The position numbers and the translations under genes were made by a program. Shown piece by piece: positions 1 to 8,667 of a stretch of 64,000 nucleotides of DNA. Position 1 is the first letter of the stretch. The number at the start of each line of letters is the position of its first letter. The DNA is taken from contig NC_015177.1 of assembly GCF_000190735.1 (NCBI RefSeq), positions 3,596,001-3,660,000 of the forward strand, in the 5' to 3' direction. The notes beneath the pieces were generated by a model. That model did not search any database. It was not told where the DNA came from and saw nothing but the letters and a program-made list of their open reading frames with translations. Source of the DNA: Pseudopedobacter saltans DSM 12145 (lineage in GTDB: Bacteria; Bacteroidota; Bacteroidia; Sphingobacteriales; Sphingobacteriaceae).

Positions 1-524
1 TTAAGATATTTTCCTTCTAGTTTATCTCCATTATTATAAGTCATTTTCACAGGCCCAGAACCATCTTTATCAAGAAAATTTGTTCCAGTCGAGTCTAAGA
101 ATTGTTTTACTATAAATTTAGGAAATTCAAAGCTCTCCGGTCGGTTTAAAACACAAGGCTCTTGAAACTCGCCTATTAATTTTAGATTTCCATTTTCATA
201 GAATGACGAATACTCCCCTACAGCAGTATTTTTAGGGGTATTAAAATGTATACTTTTTATCTGCCCATTTTTATAGAAAAGAGTTTCCTTTCCTGTTTTT
301 GTAAAAGGTTCATATGATGAAGCATAACCTCGGCTTTTCATCCGGCCGTCACTATATTTTTCAATAAATTCATAAATTCCTTTAGTATTCGTCGATATAA
401 TAGTTCTGGAATATGGTAATTCCTGTGGCGAAACAGATTTATGCTGCGTTACTTTAATTGTGTCTTGAGAAAAAGATTTCGTTGTAAATAGGACAGACAA
501 TACCCAGAGGACTTTAATTTTCAT
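1..524 (-). CDS. YwqK/MORN-variant secreted protein, 3' end missing
   Basis: The minus strand is open from an ATG at 522-524 to the left window edge (174 full codons, no stop), so the C-terminus is missing. Residues 1-20 form a signal peptide ending SFSQ. The rest has three degenerate repeats of the form G-x-x-x-x-(F/T)Y-x-N-G-x-x-K, for example LFYKNGQIKS, SFYENGNLKL and MTYNNGDKLE. This is the pattern of the toxin-antitoxin YwqK / MORN-variant family common in Bacteroidota. Most such proteins have no proven function, and the antitoxin label comes from one Bacillus protein and should not be carried over. It is divergent from the antiporter at 616. The repeat call is firm and the function unknown. 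Confidence 0.7.
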   Translation of the reverse strand, partial: MKIKVLWVLSVLFTTKSFSQDTIKVTQHKSVSPQELPYSRTIISTNTKGIYEFIEKYSDGRMKSRGYASSYEPFTKTGKETLFYKNGQIKSIHFNTPKNTAVGEYSSFYENGNLKLIGEFQEPCVLNRPESFEFPKFIVKQFLDSTGTNFLDKDGSGPVKMTYNNGDKLEGKYL

Positions 525-615
525 AACTATTTAAATAAATTAAACAAAACTAATGTAATAGTTGATAAAACAAAACGCAAAAAGTTACATTATTTAATTA
601 TTCATAATATTTTTT

Positions 616-1866
616 ATGGAATTATATTATTCATTTTCGGTACTCATAGTTCTCGCTTCGATATTTTCATATCTAAACATTAGATATTTAAAACTGCCAT
701 CAACAATAGGAGTGATGTTAATTGCCATGTTTGTGTCCACTGCTTTGGTAATTTTAGGTAACATCTATCCTGCATTACTTCGCGATTTTTCCGAAATACT
801 AAAAGATGTAAACTTTACCGAAGTAGTGATGGGAGCCATGCTTAATTTTTTGCTTTTTGCAGGAGCAATTCATGTCAACCTCGGCGACCTGCGGGAACAA
901 AAACTACCGGTTATTATTTTCTCATCTGTTAGTGTTGTGATTTCTACTTTTGCAATAGGCAGTATTTTCTTTTACGTATTGCCTTATCTGTCTATCAATT
1001 TACCTTTAATTTACTGTCTCCTTTTTGGAGCTCTTATTTCTCCAACAGATCCTATTGCTGTATTAGGGATATTAAAGGATGCAAAAGTTCCGAAATCTTT
1101 AGAAACTAAAGTGGCGGGAGAGTCTTTGTTTAATGATGGTGTTGCGGTAGTTGTTTTCGCCGTTATTTTAAAGCTTACGCAGGGTGCTGATATTGATATA
1201 ACATTTCAATATGTAGCTTGGTTATTCATTAAAGAAGCTTTTGGGGGCTTGCTTTTAGGAGCATTTCTGGGAGTAAGCGCTGCTAAATTTATGCGTAAAG
1301 TTGATGATTATAAAGTTTCGGTTTTAATTACTCTATCGGTAGTAATGGGCGGTTACCTGGTTGCCCGGGGACTGCATATCTCGGGACCGCTAACTATGGT
1401 TTCTGCTGGACTAGTATTGGGTAATTATGGCGACCGTATCCACGCCATGACGCCTACAACATCGGATTATCTGAATAAATTTTGGGAACTAATTGATGAA
1501 ATTCTTAATGCGATATTGTTCCTATTTATCGGATTCGAATTGCTATTGATTCCAAAAGTGATAGATTATTGGGCAGTAGGAGTGGTTGCAATCATGGTAG
1601 TATTGATGGGTAGGTTTCTATCTATTTTTATTCCTGCTAAGATGATCCCTTTCAACGAAAAATTTGATATGCCAACAATAAGAATCCTTGTTTGGGGAGG
1701 GTTAAGAGGAGGAGTTTCTATCGCTCTGGCTTTATCTATCGGAGGCGGGCCTTATAAAGAGTTAATTATAGCCATAACCTATTTCGTTGTTGTTTTCTCT
1801 ATAGTAGTACAGGGCTTAACGATTGGGAATTTAGCAAACAGGACGTTACCAAAAGAAATGCAGTAG
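616..1866 (+). CDS. CPA1-family Na+/H+ antiporter (NhaP-type)
   Basis: A 416-residue inner-membrane protein with about 12 hydrophobic segments, matching the sodium/proton exchanger fold (Pfam Na_H_Exchanger). Family signatures seen are SPTDPIAVLGILKD around residue 142, the ion-site motif GESLFNDGVAVVVF around residue 168 (Asn-Asp pair of CPA1 electroneutral exchangers) and GGLRGGVSIALALS near residue 365. It should exchange cytoplasmic sodium (or potassium) for protons for pH and salt homeostasis. It has no C-terminal TrkA or cNMP domain, so it is the short form. It stands alone, divergent from the YwqK-like gene. The exact ion cannot be read from sequence. Confidence 0.9.
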   Translation: MELYYSFSVLIVLASIFSYLNIRYLKLPSTIGVMLIAMFVSTALVILGNIYPALLRDFSEILKDVNFTEVVMGAMLNFLLFAGAIHVNLGDLREQKLPVIIFSSVSVVISTFAIGSIFFYVLPYLSINLPLIYCLLFGALISPTDPIAVLGILKDAKVPKSLETKVAGESLFNDGVAVVVFAVILKLTQGADIDITFQYVAWLFIKEAFGGLLLGAFLGVSAAKFMRKVDDYKVSVLITLSVVMGGYLVARGLHISGPLTMVSAGLVLGNYGDRIHAMTPTTSDYLNKFWELIDEILNAILFLFIGFELLLIPKVIDYWAVGVVAIMVVLMGRFLSIFIPAKMIPFNEKFDMPTIRILVWGGLRGGVSIALALSIGGGPYKELIIAITYFVVVFSIVVQGLTIGNLANRTLPKEMQ

Positions 1867-1965
1867 AATGTATCAATTATGTTAAAGTGTATCACAAAGC
1901 GAGTTTAAGAGGTAAAGGGATAACAGTAACGTCGGACAAGGTGTCTGGCACATTATATAACAAAA

Positions 1966-2481
1966 ATGAATTTTCTTATGAGAAATCAAACTTTTAAAAA
2001 ACTAACATTAGTATTGTCTTTGGTTGGTTTAACAACGGCAATTATGGCACAAAATACCATTCTTAAACAAGATTTGTCAATTTATCCCAAACCAGAAAAA
2101 GGATACAAACAAATGGTGATTGAGGTTCCATATTCAAAAGCTGATAACAATAAGCGAATAGAGTTTACCATAGGAAAATGGATGGAAGTAGACGGCTGTA
2201 ATAGTTTTGGCTTACAGGGAGAATTGGAAAAGAAAGATTTACAAGGATGGGGATACAACTACTATGTATTCAAAACCAAGGGAAATGTTATCTCTACACA
2301 AATGGCATGTCCAGGCCAACCGAGAAGACATTTATTTGTTTCTGGTCAGCGCGAATTCGTAAACTATAATGGGCAACTTCCTATTGTAATTTATGTTCCG
2401 GAAGAATACGAAGTTCAATTCAAAATATTTAAAGCCGAAGAAGACATTTATCAGGCGGCAGAGGTGAGACAGAAAAAATAA
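1966..2481 (+). CDS. eco: Ecotin, periplasmic serine-protease inhibitor
   Basis: 171 residues with a signal peptide ending IMAQ near residue 29. The mature part follows E. coli ecotin closely: the YPKPEKGYKQ start, LEKKDLQGWGYNYYVF, LPIVIYVPEEYEV and KAEEDIYQAAEVR at the C-terminus. Cys78 and Cys115 match the conserved disulfide. Ecotin is a dimeric periplasmic inhibitor of trypsin-fold proteases. The reactive loop reads STQMAC here instead of STMMAC, so the residue aligned with the P1 Met84 of E. coli is Gln112. That could change the target protease. A second in-frame ATG at 1978 gives a more usual signal peptide start. Neighbours give no functional link. Confidence 0.93.
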   Translation: MNFLMRNQTFKKLTLVLSLVGLTTAIMAQNTILKQDLSIYPKPEKGYKQMVIEVPYSKADNNKRIEFTIGKWMEVDGCNSFGLQGELEKKDLQGWGYNYYVFKTKGNVISTQMACPGQPRRHLFVSGQREFVNYNGQLPIVIYVPEEYEVQFKIFKAEEDIYQAAEVRQKK

Positions 2482-2835
2482 GTTTCGTAAGCTTTATTGG
2501 CAAGGGTATCAAAGAGTTTAGTTCTCGTCCTATCGGCTTTTTGGAGTTAGCTAGAAACGAAAAAGAGCCTTTCTATACCCTTCTTTTTAACGCCACCTTA
2601 AAACAATTTACCAGAATCAAGTAATAACCCGGTGTCCAAAAAGGGATGTTAGCGTTATTCCATACTTGATAAATTATCCGTAACATCTCGCTAACTGGCC
2701 CTTCTTCTAACAAATTTTTATATGGTCTTATCATGCATAATATATGGAAAATAGAGAATCAATAACGGCGCTGGCTAGGAGAAAAATTAGGTAATACTTG
2801 CTAGAGGATATTATATACTCAAAATGAGTTAATTT
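2482..2835. other. Intergenic stretch between convergent genes, nothing recognised
   Basis: About 354 bases lie between the ecotin stop and the aat stop. I find no convincing coding frame, strong hairpin with a T run, or RNA gene. Both flanking genes end here, so the stretch could hold weak terminators or decayed sequence. Confidence 0.5.
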
Positions 2836-3465
2836 TTACGCTTTTAGATATTTTAAATATTCTTCCATGCTTATCATTTCTGCACCCATACTTTCCAGGT
2901 GATTGGTGTGTACCTGGCAATCGATAAGTTTTAAGTCGATATTTTCAGCTAGCCAAATCAAAGCCAGTTTAGAGCTGTTACTTGTTTTGGAAAACATAGA
3001 TTCCCCGCAGAAAATCTTATTGATAAGTACTCCGTAAAGCCCGCCAACTAGGCTTCCTTCCTCCCAAACCTCTACAGAATGTGCAAAGCCCAGGCGGAAC
3101 AGCTTAATATAAGCTTTTTGCATATCGTTTGTTATCCAGGTTCCGTCCTGGTCTTTTCTTGTTATTTTGGCGCAGGTTTTTATTACCTCGGGAAAGGCTT
3201 CGTCAATGGTGACTTCGAATTTCCCAGATCTTATAACCTGTTTCATGCTTTTGCTGATCTTTAGTTTTTCTGGGAAAAGCACAAAACGCTCGTGAGGTGC
3301 ATACCATAAAATTGGCGTGTCATCGCTATACCATGGAAAAATTCCATTGGTGTAAGCCAGTAAAAGTCTTTCGGGGGATAAATCTCCTCCAACAGCGAGC
3401 AGACCGTCTTCTTCTGCTAAATGGCATGGAGGAAAAATGAGTTCTTCTTCTAATTTAAAAATCAC
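2836..3465 (-). CDS. aat: Leucyl/phenylalanyl-tRNA--protein transferase
   Basis: 209 residues, a little shorter than E. coli Aat (234). It transfers Leu or Phe from aminoacyl-tRNA to proteins with N-terminal Arg or Lys, making them N-degrons for ClpS/ClpAP. Family blocks visible are GLLAVGGDLSPERLLLAY, GIFPWYSDDTPILWYAPHER, HSVEVWEEGSLVGGLYGV, FCGESMFS and LIDCQVHTNHLESMGA. These cover the GNAT-like core and the tRNA-binding surface. The short N-terminus begins directly before the FPP motif, as in other Bacteroidota Aat proteins. It is a single gene, divergent from the DUF1800 gene. Confidence 0.95.
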   Translation of the reverse strand: MIFKLEEELIFPPCHLAEEDGLLAVGGDLSPERLLLAYTNGIFPWYSDDTPILWYAPHERFVLFPEKLKISKSMKQVIRSGKFEVTIDEAFPEVIKTCAKITRKDQDGTWITNDMQKAYIKLFRLGFAHSVEVWEEGSLVGGLYGVLINKIFCGESMFSKTSNSSKLALIWLAENIDLKLIDCQVHTNHLESMGAEMISMEEYLKYLKA

Positions 3466-3571
3466 ATTTGCTTAATAAGATGGTTAAAAATAAAAAGAAA
3501 ATTGCATTTAAATTTTTAATGATTAAACCTTAAATTTATATATACGTCTAACGTCGTAGCAACACACCGTT

Positions 3572-4954
3572 ATGAATCAACAAGATAAAGTAAAGCATCT
3601 CTATTCCAGAGCGGGATTTGGGATCCATTATTCTGAATATCAAAAGCTGAAAAATCAGCGGATAGAGAAACTTGTAGACAGAATGTTTTCTGAATCTGCA
3701 AAGTATCGGCCATTATCAGTCGTTGAGGAACCAAAGCAGGATGTTCCTTACGGGACGTTAACAGCGGAGGAAAGACGACAGCGGCAAAGAGAGTATTCCG
3801 AACAGACCAGAACGCTGAATGTCGCGTTTTTAGATAAGTTGGCCTCGGATGATGCTTTTTTACGTGAAAAAATGACTTTGTTTTTTCATGGCCATTTTGC
3901 CTGTAGACAACAAAATGCGCCTTTTTATATTCAGGAGCTTAATAACATCCACCGCGATTATGCCTTAGGGAACTTTAAAGCGCTAACTGTAGCTGTCTCT
4001 CAATCCCGGGCAATGCTTTCTTTCTTAAATAATCAACAAAATAGAAAAGGAAAACCAAACGAGAATTTCGCCCGCGAACTTATGGAGCTTTTTACGCTTG
4101 GGGTTGGGCATTATACGGAAGATGATATTAAAGCATCTGCCAGAGCTTTCACAGGCTGGCGCTATAACAAAAACAGCAAATTCGAATTCGCGGAAAAACT
4201 GCATGATGATGGGGTAAAAACTTTCTTTGGCAAGAAGGGGAGATTTAATGGGCAGGATATCATAGATATGATATTCGAAAAGAAGCAAACAGCATATTAT
4301 ATTTCTGGGAAGCTATATAGGTTTTTTGTTAACGAAACGCCGAATGAAGCTCATATTAAAGAATTGGGAGACTATTTTTATAGTAAAAACTACGAATTGA
4401 AACCTGTACTTAAAAAAATGTTTACTGCCGATTGGTTTTATGATGATGTGAATGTAGGAAACAAAATAAAAACGCCTATAGAATTTATTGCCGGCCTTAA
4501 CAGGCAGTTTTATATTGATTACGAAAATAAAGGTGTTTTATTGAGATTTCAACAGGCTTTAGGTCAAACATTATTTTATCCGCCTAATGTATCGGGATGG
4601 CCTTTGGGTAAAGATTTTATCGACAGTTCTTCTTTGATGCTGAGGCTAAAGATGCCATCTACTATTCTTAATAATGGGATATTAGAGGTTGAAGGCAAAG
4701 CCGACCCGGATGACGAGGCAATTCTTGCCTTTGCCAGAAGAGAGAGCAAAAAGGTGGCTCAACGAATAAAGGCATCTGCAGATTGGGACAAATTCTCTAA
4801 GAACTTACCAGAAAAACTGGACAAGAAAGATTTAGCCGCTTTTTTACTAAGAGCGCCAATAAGCCCGGCTTTACTTAGTAACGTATCTGAAAGTACTGAC
4901 TTGAAAACAAAAGTTGTACAATTATTGAGTACTCCGGAATATCAAATGTGTTAA
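3572..4954 (+). CDS. DUF1800 family protein
   Basis: 460 residues. Signatures of the DUF1800 family are KMTLFFHGHFAC near residue 105, NENFARELMELFTLGVGHYT around residue 163, ARAFTGW, and GQTLFYPPNVSGWPLG around residue 335. There is no clear signal peptide at the N-terminus. The biochemical role of the family is not established. It is almost always encoded next to a DUF1501 protein, as here: the DUF1501 start follows 19 bases after this stop, so the two are surely one transcription unit. Divergent from aat. Confidence 0.9.
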   Translation: MNQQDKVKHLYSRAGFGIHYSEYQKLKNQRIEKLVDRMFSESAKYRPLSVVEEPKQDVPYGTLTAEERRQRQREYSEQTRTLNVAFLDKLASDDAFLREKMTLFFHGHFACRQQNAPFYIQELNNIHRDYALGNFKALTVAVSQSRAMLSFLNNQQNRKGKPNENFARELMELFTLGVGHYTEDDIKASARAFTGWRYNKNSKFEFAEKLHDDGVKTFFGKKGRFNGQDIIDMIFEKKQTAYYISGKLYRFFVNETPNEAHIKELGDYFYSKNYELKPVLKKMFTADWFYDDVNVGNKIKTPIEFIAGLNRQFYIDYENKGVLLRFQQALGQTLFYPPNVSGWPLGKDFIDSSSLMLRLKMPSTILNNGILEVEGKADPDDEAILAFARRESKKVAQRIKASADWDKFSKNLPEKLDKKDLAAFLLRAPISPALLSNVSESTDLKTKVVQLLSTPEYQMC

Positions 4955-4973
4955 CTCCCAAAAACTAAATAAA

Positions 4974-6170
4974 ATGAAAAGAAGAGATTTTTTAAAACAA
5001 TCAGGTTTAGCAACGGGAGCTTTTCTGATTCCGTCATTTTTGAAACCACTAGAAGCCATGGCTTCGGGCAATTTTGCGGGACATAAAAATTTAGTGATAG
5101 TTCAGTTGTCCGGAGGAAATGATGGATTAAATACGGTTGTGCCTTTTGGTATGGATGAATACTACCAGGGAAGAAAAACAATAGCGATTGAGGCCAATAA
5201 GGTTATTAAACTGAACGATTTGCAAGGGCTTAATCCGAATATGCAGGCTTTAAGAGAATTGTACGATCAGGGTGAGATGAGCATAATCAACAGTGTGGGC
5301 TATCCAAATCCCGATCGATCTCATTTCAGGTCCATGGATATCTGGCAAACTGCAAGTGATTCCAATCAATATCTTTCTACTGGTTGGATTGGCAGGTATT
5401 TGGATTCTAATTGCAAGGAGTGCAGTTTCCCTTATGCTGCAATAGAGGTGGATGATACCTTATCTCTGGCTATGAAAGGGGGGACTCTGAAAGGGATTGC
5501 GGTAAAAGATCCGCAACAGCTATATCGGAATACAAGAGAGCCTTTCTTTAAAGAAGTTGTAAACGAGGGCAAAGAAATGCTTGATGAGGATAATCTTGGT
5601 TACCTGTATAAAACCATGATAGAGACCTCTTCATCGGCAAAATATATTCTGGATACCACGAAAACGTATAACTCTTTATCCAGTTATCCAAACAATGCTT
5701 TTGGCAATCAATTGAAAACAATTGCTAAATTTATAAATTCGGGTTTGACAACTCGGGTTTATTATGTTTCTTTGAGTGGATTTGATACGCATACGAATCA
5801 GGTAAACCAGCAGGGCCGTCTTTTGCAACAATATAGTGAAGCAATTAATGCTTTTTCGAATGATCTGAAAAAGGCAGGTACATTTAAGGATACGCTGGTA
5901 ATGACTTTTTCAGAGTTTGGTAGAAGGGTCCAACAGAATGCCAGTGATGGAACAGACCACGGAACAGCGAATAACATTTTCCTGTTTGGTGGAAATTTAA
6001 AGGAAAAGGGAATAATTAACGGAGCGCCGAATTTAAAAGATTTAGATAGCGGCGATTTAAAATATGAAGTCGATTTCAGACAGGTTTATGCAACGGTGTT
6101 GGATAAATGGCTGGCTGTTGATGATTCAAAAATCTTGAACAGGAAATTTTCTTCTTTAAACTTTGTTTAA
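4974..6170 (+). CDS. DUF1501 family protein with Tat-type signal
   Basis: 398 residues. The N-terminus MKRRDFLKQSG followed by a hydrophobic stretch is a twin-arginine signal, so the protein should be exported folded and may hold a cofactor or metal. Family features are NLVIVQLSGGNDGLNTVVP (about residues 38-57), NSVGYPNPDRSHFRSMD, LSGFDTHTNQ near residue 270, and FSEFGRRVQQNASDGTDHGTA around residue 320. The Asp/His-rich motifs resemble those of alkaline phosphatase-superfamily enzymes such as sulfatases, but activity is unproven. Second gene of the DUF1800/DUF1501 pair, ended by a strong terminator at 6207-6233. Confidence 0.9.
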   Translation: MKRRDFLKQSGLATGAFLIPSFLKPLEAMASGNFAGHKNLVIVQLSGGNDGLNTVVPFGMDEYYQGRKTIAIEANKVIKLNDLQGLNPNMQALRELYDQGEMSIINSVGYPNPDRSHFRSMDIWQTASDSNQYLSTGWIGRYLDSNCKECSFPYAAIEVDDTLSLAMKGGTLKGIAVKDPQQLYRNTREPFFKEVVNEGKEMLDEDNLGYLYKTMIETSSSAKYILDTTKTYNSLSSYPNNAFGNQLKTIAKFINSGLTTRVYYVSLSGFDTHTNQVNQQGRLLQQYSEAINAFSNDLKKAGTFKDTLVMTFSEFGRRVQQNASDGTDHGTANNIFLFGGNLKEKGIINGAPNLKDLDSGDLKYEVDFRQVYATVLDKWLAVDDSKILNRKFSSLNFV

Positions 6171-6206
6171 AAAGGATTAATCTTGTTTTGCTTGTTGAGT
6201 AAAAAT

Positions 6207-6233
6207 GCCCAATAGAAATATTGGGCGTTTTTT
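6207..6233. terminator. Bidirectional rho-independent terminator
   Basis: An 8-bp perfect stem, GCCCAATA / TATTGGGC at 6207-6214 and 6219-6226, with a GAAA tetraloop. It is followed by GTTTTTTTA on the plus strand and preceded by AAAAAT, giving a T run on the minus strand. It sits between the convergent DUF1501 and LOG genes and can stop both. Confidence 0.85.
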
Positions 6234-6978
6234 ATGCTCTTTTCAGTTTCTTTTCACCCAATAGCCAGTTCTCTTTCTTTGGAATACTTAATTTTCTTAC
6301 TCCTGTTTGAGTTTTGGAGAAGGTTGTTATATGTTGCACGGCTTCATCTATAGAATCTGTAAATAAGATCAGATGCAGGTCCTCTTCACTGATTGTTTTC
6401 TGTTCGGCCATTAAATTAATATGTTCTTCTACATGCCGATGAAACTCGCGTCCCATAACAACAATAGGAAAACGTTCTATTTTTCCTGTCTGAATTAAAG
6501 TTACTGTTTCGAAAAACTCATCCAGGGTTCCAAAACCACCGGGACAGATAACGAAGGCAAAAGAATATTTTCTTAAAAGCTCTTTCCGAACAAAGAAATA
6601 TCCAAGGGTAACAAAACGGTCCATGTAAGGGTTGTGGTTTTGTTCATGCGGAAGCACAATGTTACAGCCCAGAGAAAGTCCGTTTGCATCTTTTGCACCG
6701 CGGTTAGCTGCTTCCATAATGCCGGGGCCCCCACCAGTCATAATTGCAAAATCCCTTTCGGCAAGTTGCCTGGAAACTTCACGGGCCATTTTATAGTATT
6801 GATGATTTTCGTCAAATCGGGCAGATCCGAAAACGGTAACACAAGGGCCAATAAAATGTAACGCTCTGAAACCCTTTAAAAATTGCATGAATACGCCTGC
6901 AACGTATTTTAACTCTTTCCATCTGGCTCTTGGCCCTTCTAAAAAACTTTGCTCTTCCTTGAAAAAAATATTGCTCAT
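6232..6978 (-). CDS. LOG family protein (Rossmann-fold nucleotide hydrolase)
   Basis: 248 residues. It carries VTVFGSARF at residue 47, MTGGGPGIMEAANRGA at residue 80 and the family signature PGGFGTLDE at 146-154. The LOG (lysine-decarboxylase-like, TIGR00730) family cleaves the N-glycosidic bond of nucleoside 5'-monophosphates; plant LOG activates cytokinins, while bacterial members act on AMP or cytokinin nucleotides. The Arg and Glu residues of the active site are present. The substrate is not readable from sequence. The N-terminal 40 residues are an extension relative to the shortest LOGs. Monocistronic; the stop lies within the terminator at 6207-6233. Confidence 0.88.
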   Translation of the reverse strand: MSNIFFKEEQSFLEGPRARWKELKYVAGVFMQFLKGFRALHFIGPCVTVFGSARFDENHQYYKMAREVSRQLAERDFAIMTGGGPGIMEAANRGAKDANGLSLGCNIVLPHEQNHNPYMDRFVTLGYFFVRKELLRKYSFAFVICPGGFGTLDEFFETVTLIQTGKIERFPIVVMGREFHRHVEEHINLMAEQKTISEEDLHLILFTDSIDEAVQHITTFSKTQTGVRKLSIPKKENWLLGEKKLKRA

Positions 6979-7071
6979 ACTATTTAGTTTGCTCGTTCAT
7001 TAGTCATTAGTTTATTAGGTGTTTATCATATACATTTTACCTATAGACGTTAGACTTTGTAATTCCTCTTT

Positions 7072-7461
7072 TCAAAAATATTTTTGCAGGGTTTTATAAG
7101 AAATGAAAATTCTTACAAACTCACCAAAAATGGCAATAGGTATCAATAAATTATTTACAGATTGCCAATTCGTAAAATAGGTAATTAGGGAAAGAAACCC
7201 AAAGGAAAACATGAAATAGATAAATCTGACGGGTAGTTGACAGAAATAAACTATTATTCCTGACTTTCTGGGAATCAGTAAAAGTATAAAAGAAATGAAA
7301 ATAGATAACCAGCCTAAAGAAAATAAGAGCCGGGAAAAAAGCTGAACGGCAGTTAATGTCTCGTTTTTAAAGAAAGAGATGATTTGCGCATATGCCTGAT
7401 CAGCCAATAGGCAAAAACAAATAAAATCTAGCAGCGCAAAAAGTCGAAGGATTAGCTTCAT
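7072..7461 (-). CDS. Small hypothetical membrane protein, four predicted helices
   Basis: 129 residues, not recognised. Four hydrophobic segments are visible at about 1-24, 45-65, 75-98 and 105-122, separated by short loops with Arg/Lys at cytoplasmic positions (LLIPRKSG). No catalytic motif is seen. It lies upstream of the LOG gene on the same strand with a 93-base gap, so co-transcription is possible. Length, composition and a normal ATG support a real gene. Confidence 0.6.
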   Translation of the reverse strand: MKLILRLFALLDFICFCLLADQAYAQIISFFKNETLTAVQLFSRLLFSLGWLSIFISFILLLIPRKSGIIVYFCQLPVRFIYFMFSFGFLSLITYFTNWQSVNNLLIPIAIFGEFVRIFISYKTLQKYF

Positions 7462-7848
7462 TATATTGTCTTTAAATCGCGAAGATACGCTAATTACAGT
7501 ATTCTTCTATAAGTGTTTATAGAGTGTATTATTGCAGGGCCTACCTATGCAGTGATTTATAGGTTAATAGTAGTTTTAGCGAGTATTGTATACCTCTTCG
7601 TTAAAGACGGATATATAGGTAAAATAGACCTACAGAGGATATACTTTTATAGAGCCGGAAACACTAAACGATATTAATAATTTATTTCCGTTTATCTGAA
7701 TATTACATACCTTGGCTCTTCTTAATCTGGGGTAAAGTAAGCTTAAATATATTAGATCAGTTTTTAAAGGTTAACTTGATAAGGGCAGAAATAGCTGAAT
7801 CTAAAGATTGAGGAATACATCAAACGCAAAACGAATAAGGTGGTTTTT
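7462..7848. other. Divergent intergenic region, nothing recognised
   Basis: About 387 bases separate two divergent genes. It must contain promoters for both, but I see no full TTTG/TAnnTTTG pair (closest is TACCTTGG near 7708), no hairpin with T run, and no coding frame worth calling. Confidence 0.45.
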
Positions 7849-8547
7849 ATGAAAACACTAGGTAAAGAATATTTAGATTTTTTAAGCGATTTAAGCCAAA
7901 ACAATAATAAGATATGGTTCGCAGAGAATAAATTGCGGTTCGACAGCGTTTTTGCTGAGGTTAAATCCTTTTTTAAAGAGATATATGATGTTATGCAACA
8001 GCATGATCATATTTCTTTGTTCCATACTCACCGTATTTACAGAGATGTTAGGTTTTCCAAAGATAAAACACCCTATAAAAATTATTTTGGATTGCATTTA
8101 GGACGGGCAAAACCTTTGTTAAGAGGCGGATATTATCTAAGTCTGGAGCCTGGGAAAAGCTTTGTAGGAGGAGGCTTTTGGGAACCAAACAATATAGATT
8201 TGCTTAGAATAAGAAAGGAAATAGAGATGGATGATAGGGAATTGAGAGATATAATTAGTGAGGATAGGTTTAAGCAGTACTTTGACGAACTGAAAGGAGA
8301 GGAGTTGAAAACAGCTCCTAAAGGATTCGATAAAGGACATCCGTCAATTGATCTGCTTCGAAAAAAACAGTTTTTGGTTATGCGTTCTTTTACAGACAAA
8401 GAGGTAATGAAAGCCAACTTTTTAGACGAAGTGATTGCTACTTTTATCGCCATGCGTCCTTTTTTCGACTATATGTCTGCAGTATTGACTACAGACGTAA
8501 ACGGTGTCAGCTTGTTTGACTCGGAAACAGCAAAAGATAGAAGATAG
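7849..8547 (+). CDS. DUF2461 family protein
   Basis: 232 residues from ATG 7849; an in-frame GTG lies 9 bases upstream at 7840, but AAGG just before the ATG favours the ATG. It matches the DUF2461 (TIGR02453) pattern: YLDFLSDLSQNNNKIWFAEN at the N-terminus, HRIYRDVRFSKDKTPYKNYFGLH in the middle, GGYYLSLEPGKSFVGGGFWEP, and FDKGHPSIDLLRKKQFLVMR. The family is cytoplasmic and widespread; function is unknown. No operon partner. Confidence 0.88.
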   Translation: MKTLGKEYLDFLSDLSQNNNKIWFAENKLRFDSVFAEVKSFFKEIYDVMQQHDHISLFHTHRIYRDVRFSKDKTPYKNYFGLHLGRAKPLLRGGYYLSLEPGKSFVGGGFWEPNNIDLLRIRKEIEMDDRELRDIISEDRFKQYFDELKGEELKTAPKGFDKGHPSIDLLRKKQFLVMRSFTDKEVMKANFLDEVIATFIAMRPFFDYMSAVLTTDVNGVSLFDSETAKDRR

Positions 8548-8667
8548 CACACACGATATCTGGCTGATTATTGCCTCCTAAAAATGTATTTAAACAAGCT
8601 GTCTTGAAAATCCAGAATAATATAAGTTTTGCAAACTTTATTTTATTTAGCTAAGATGGCTTATCAA

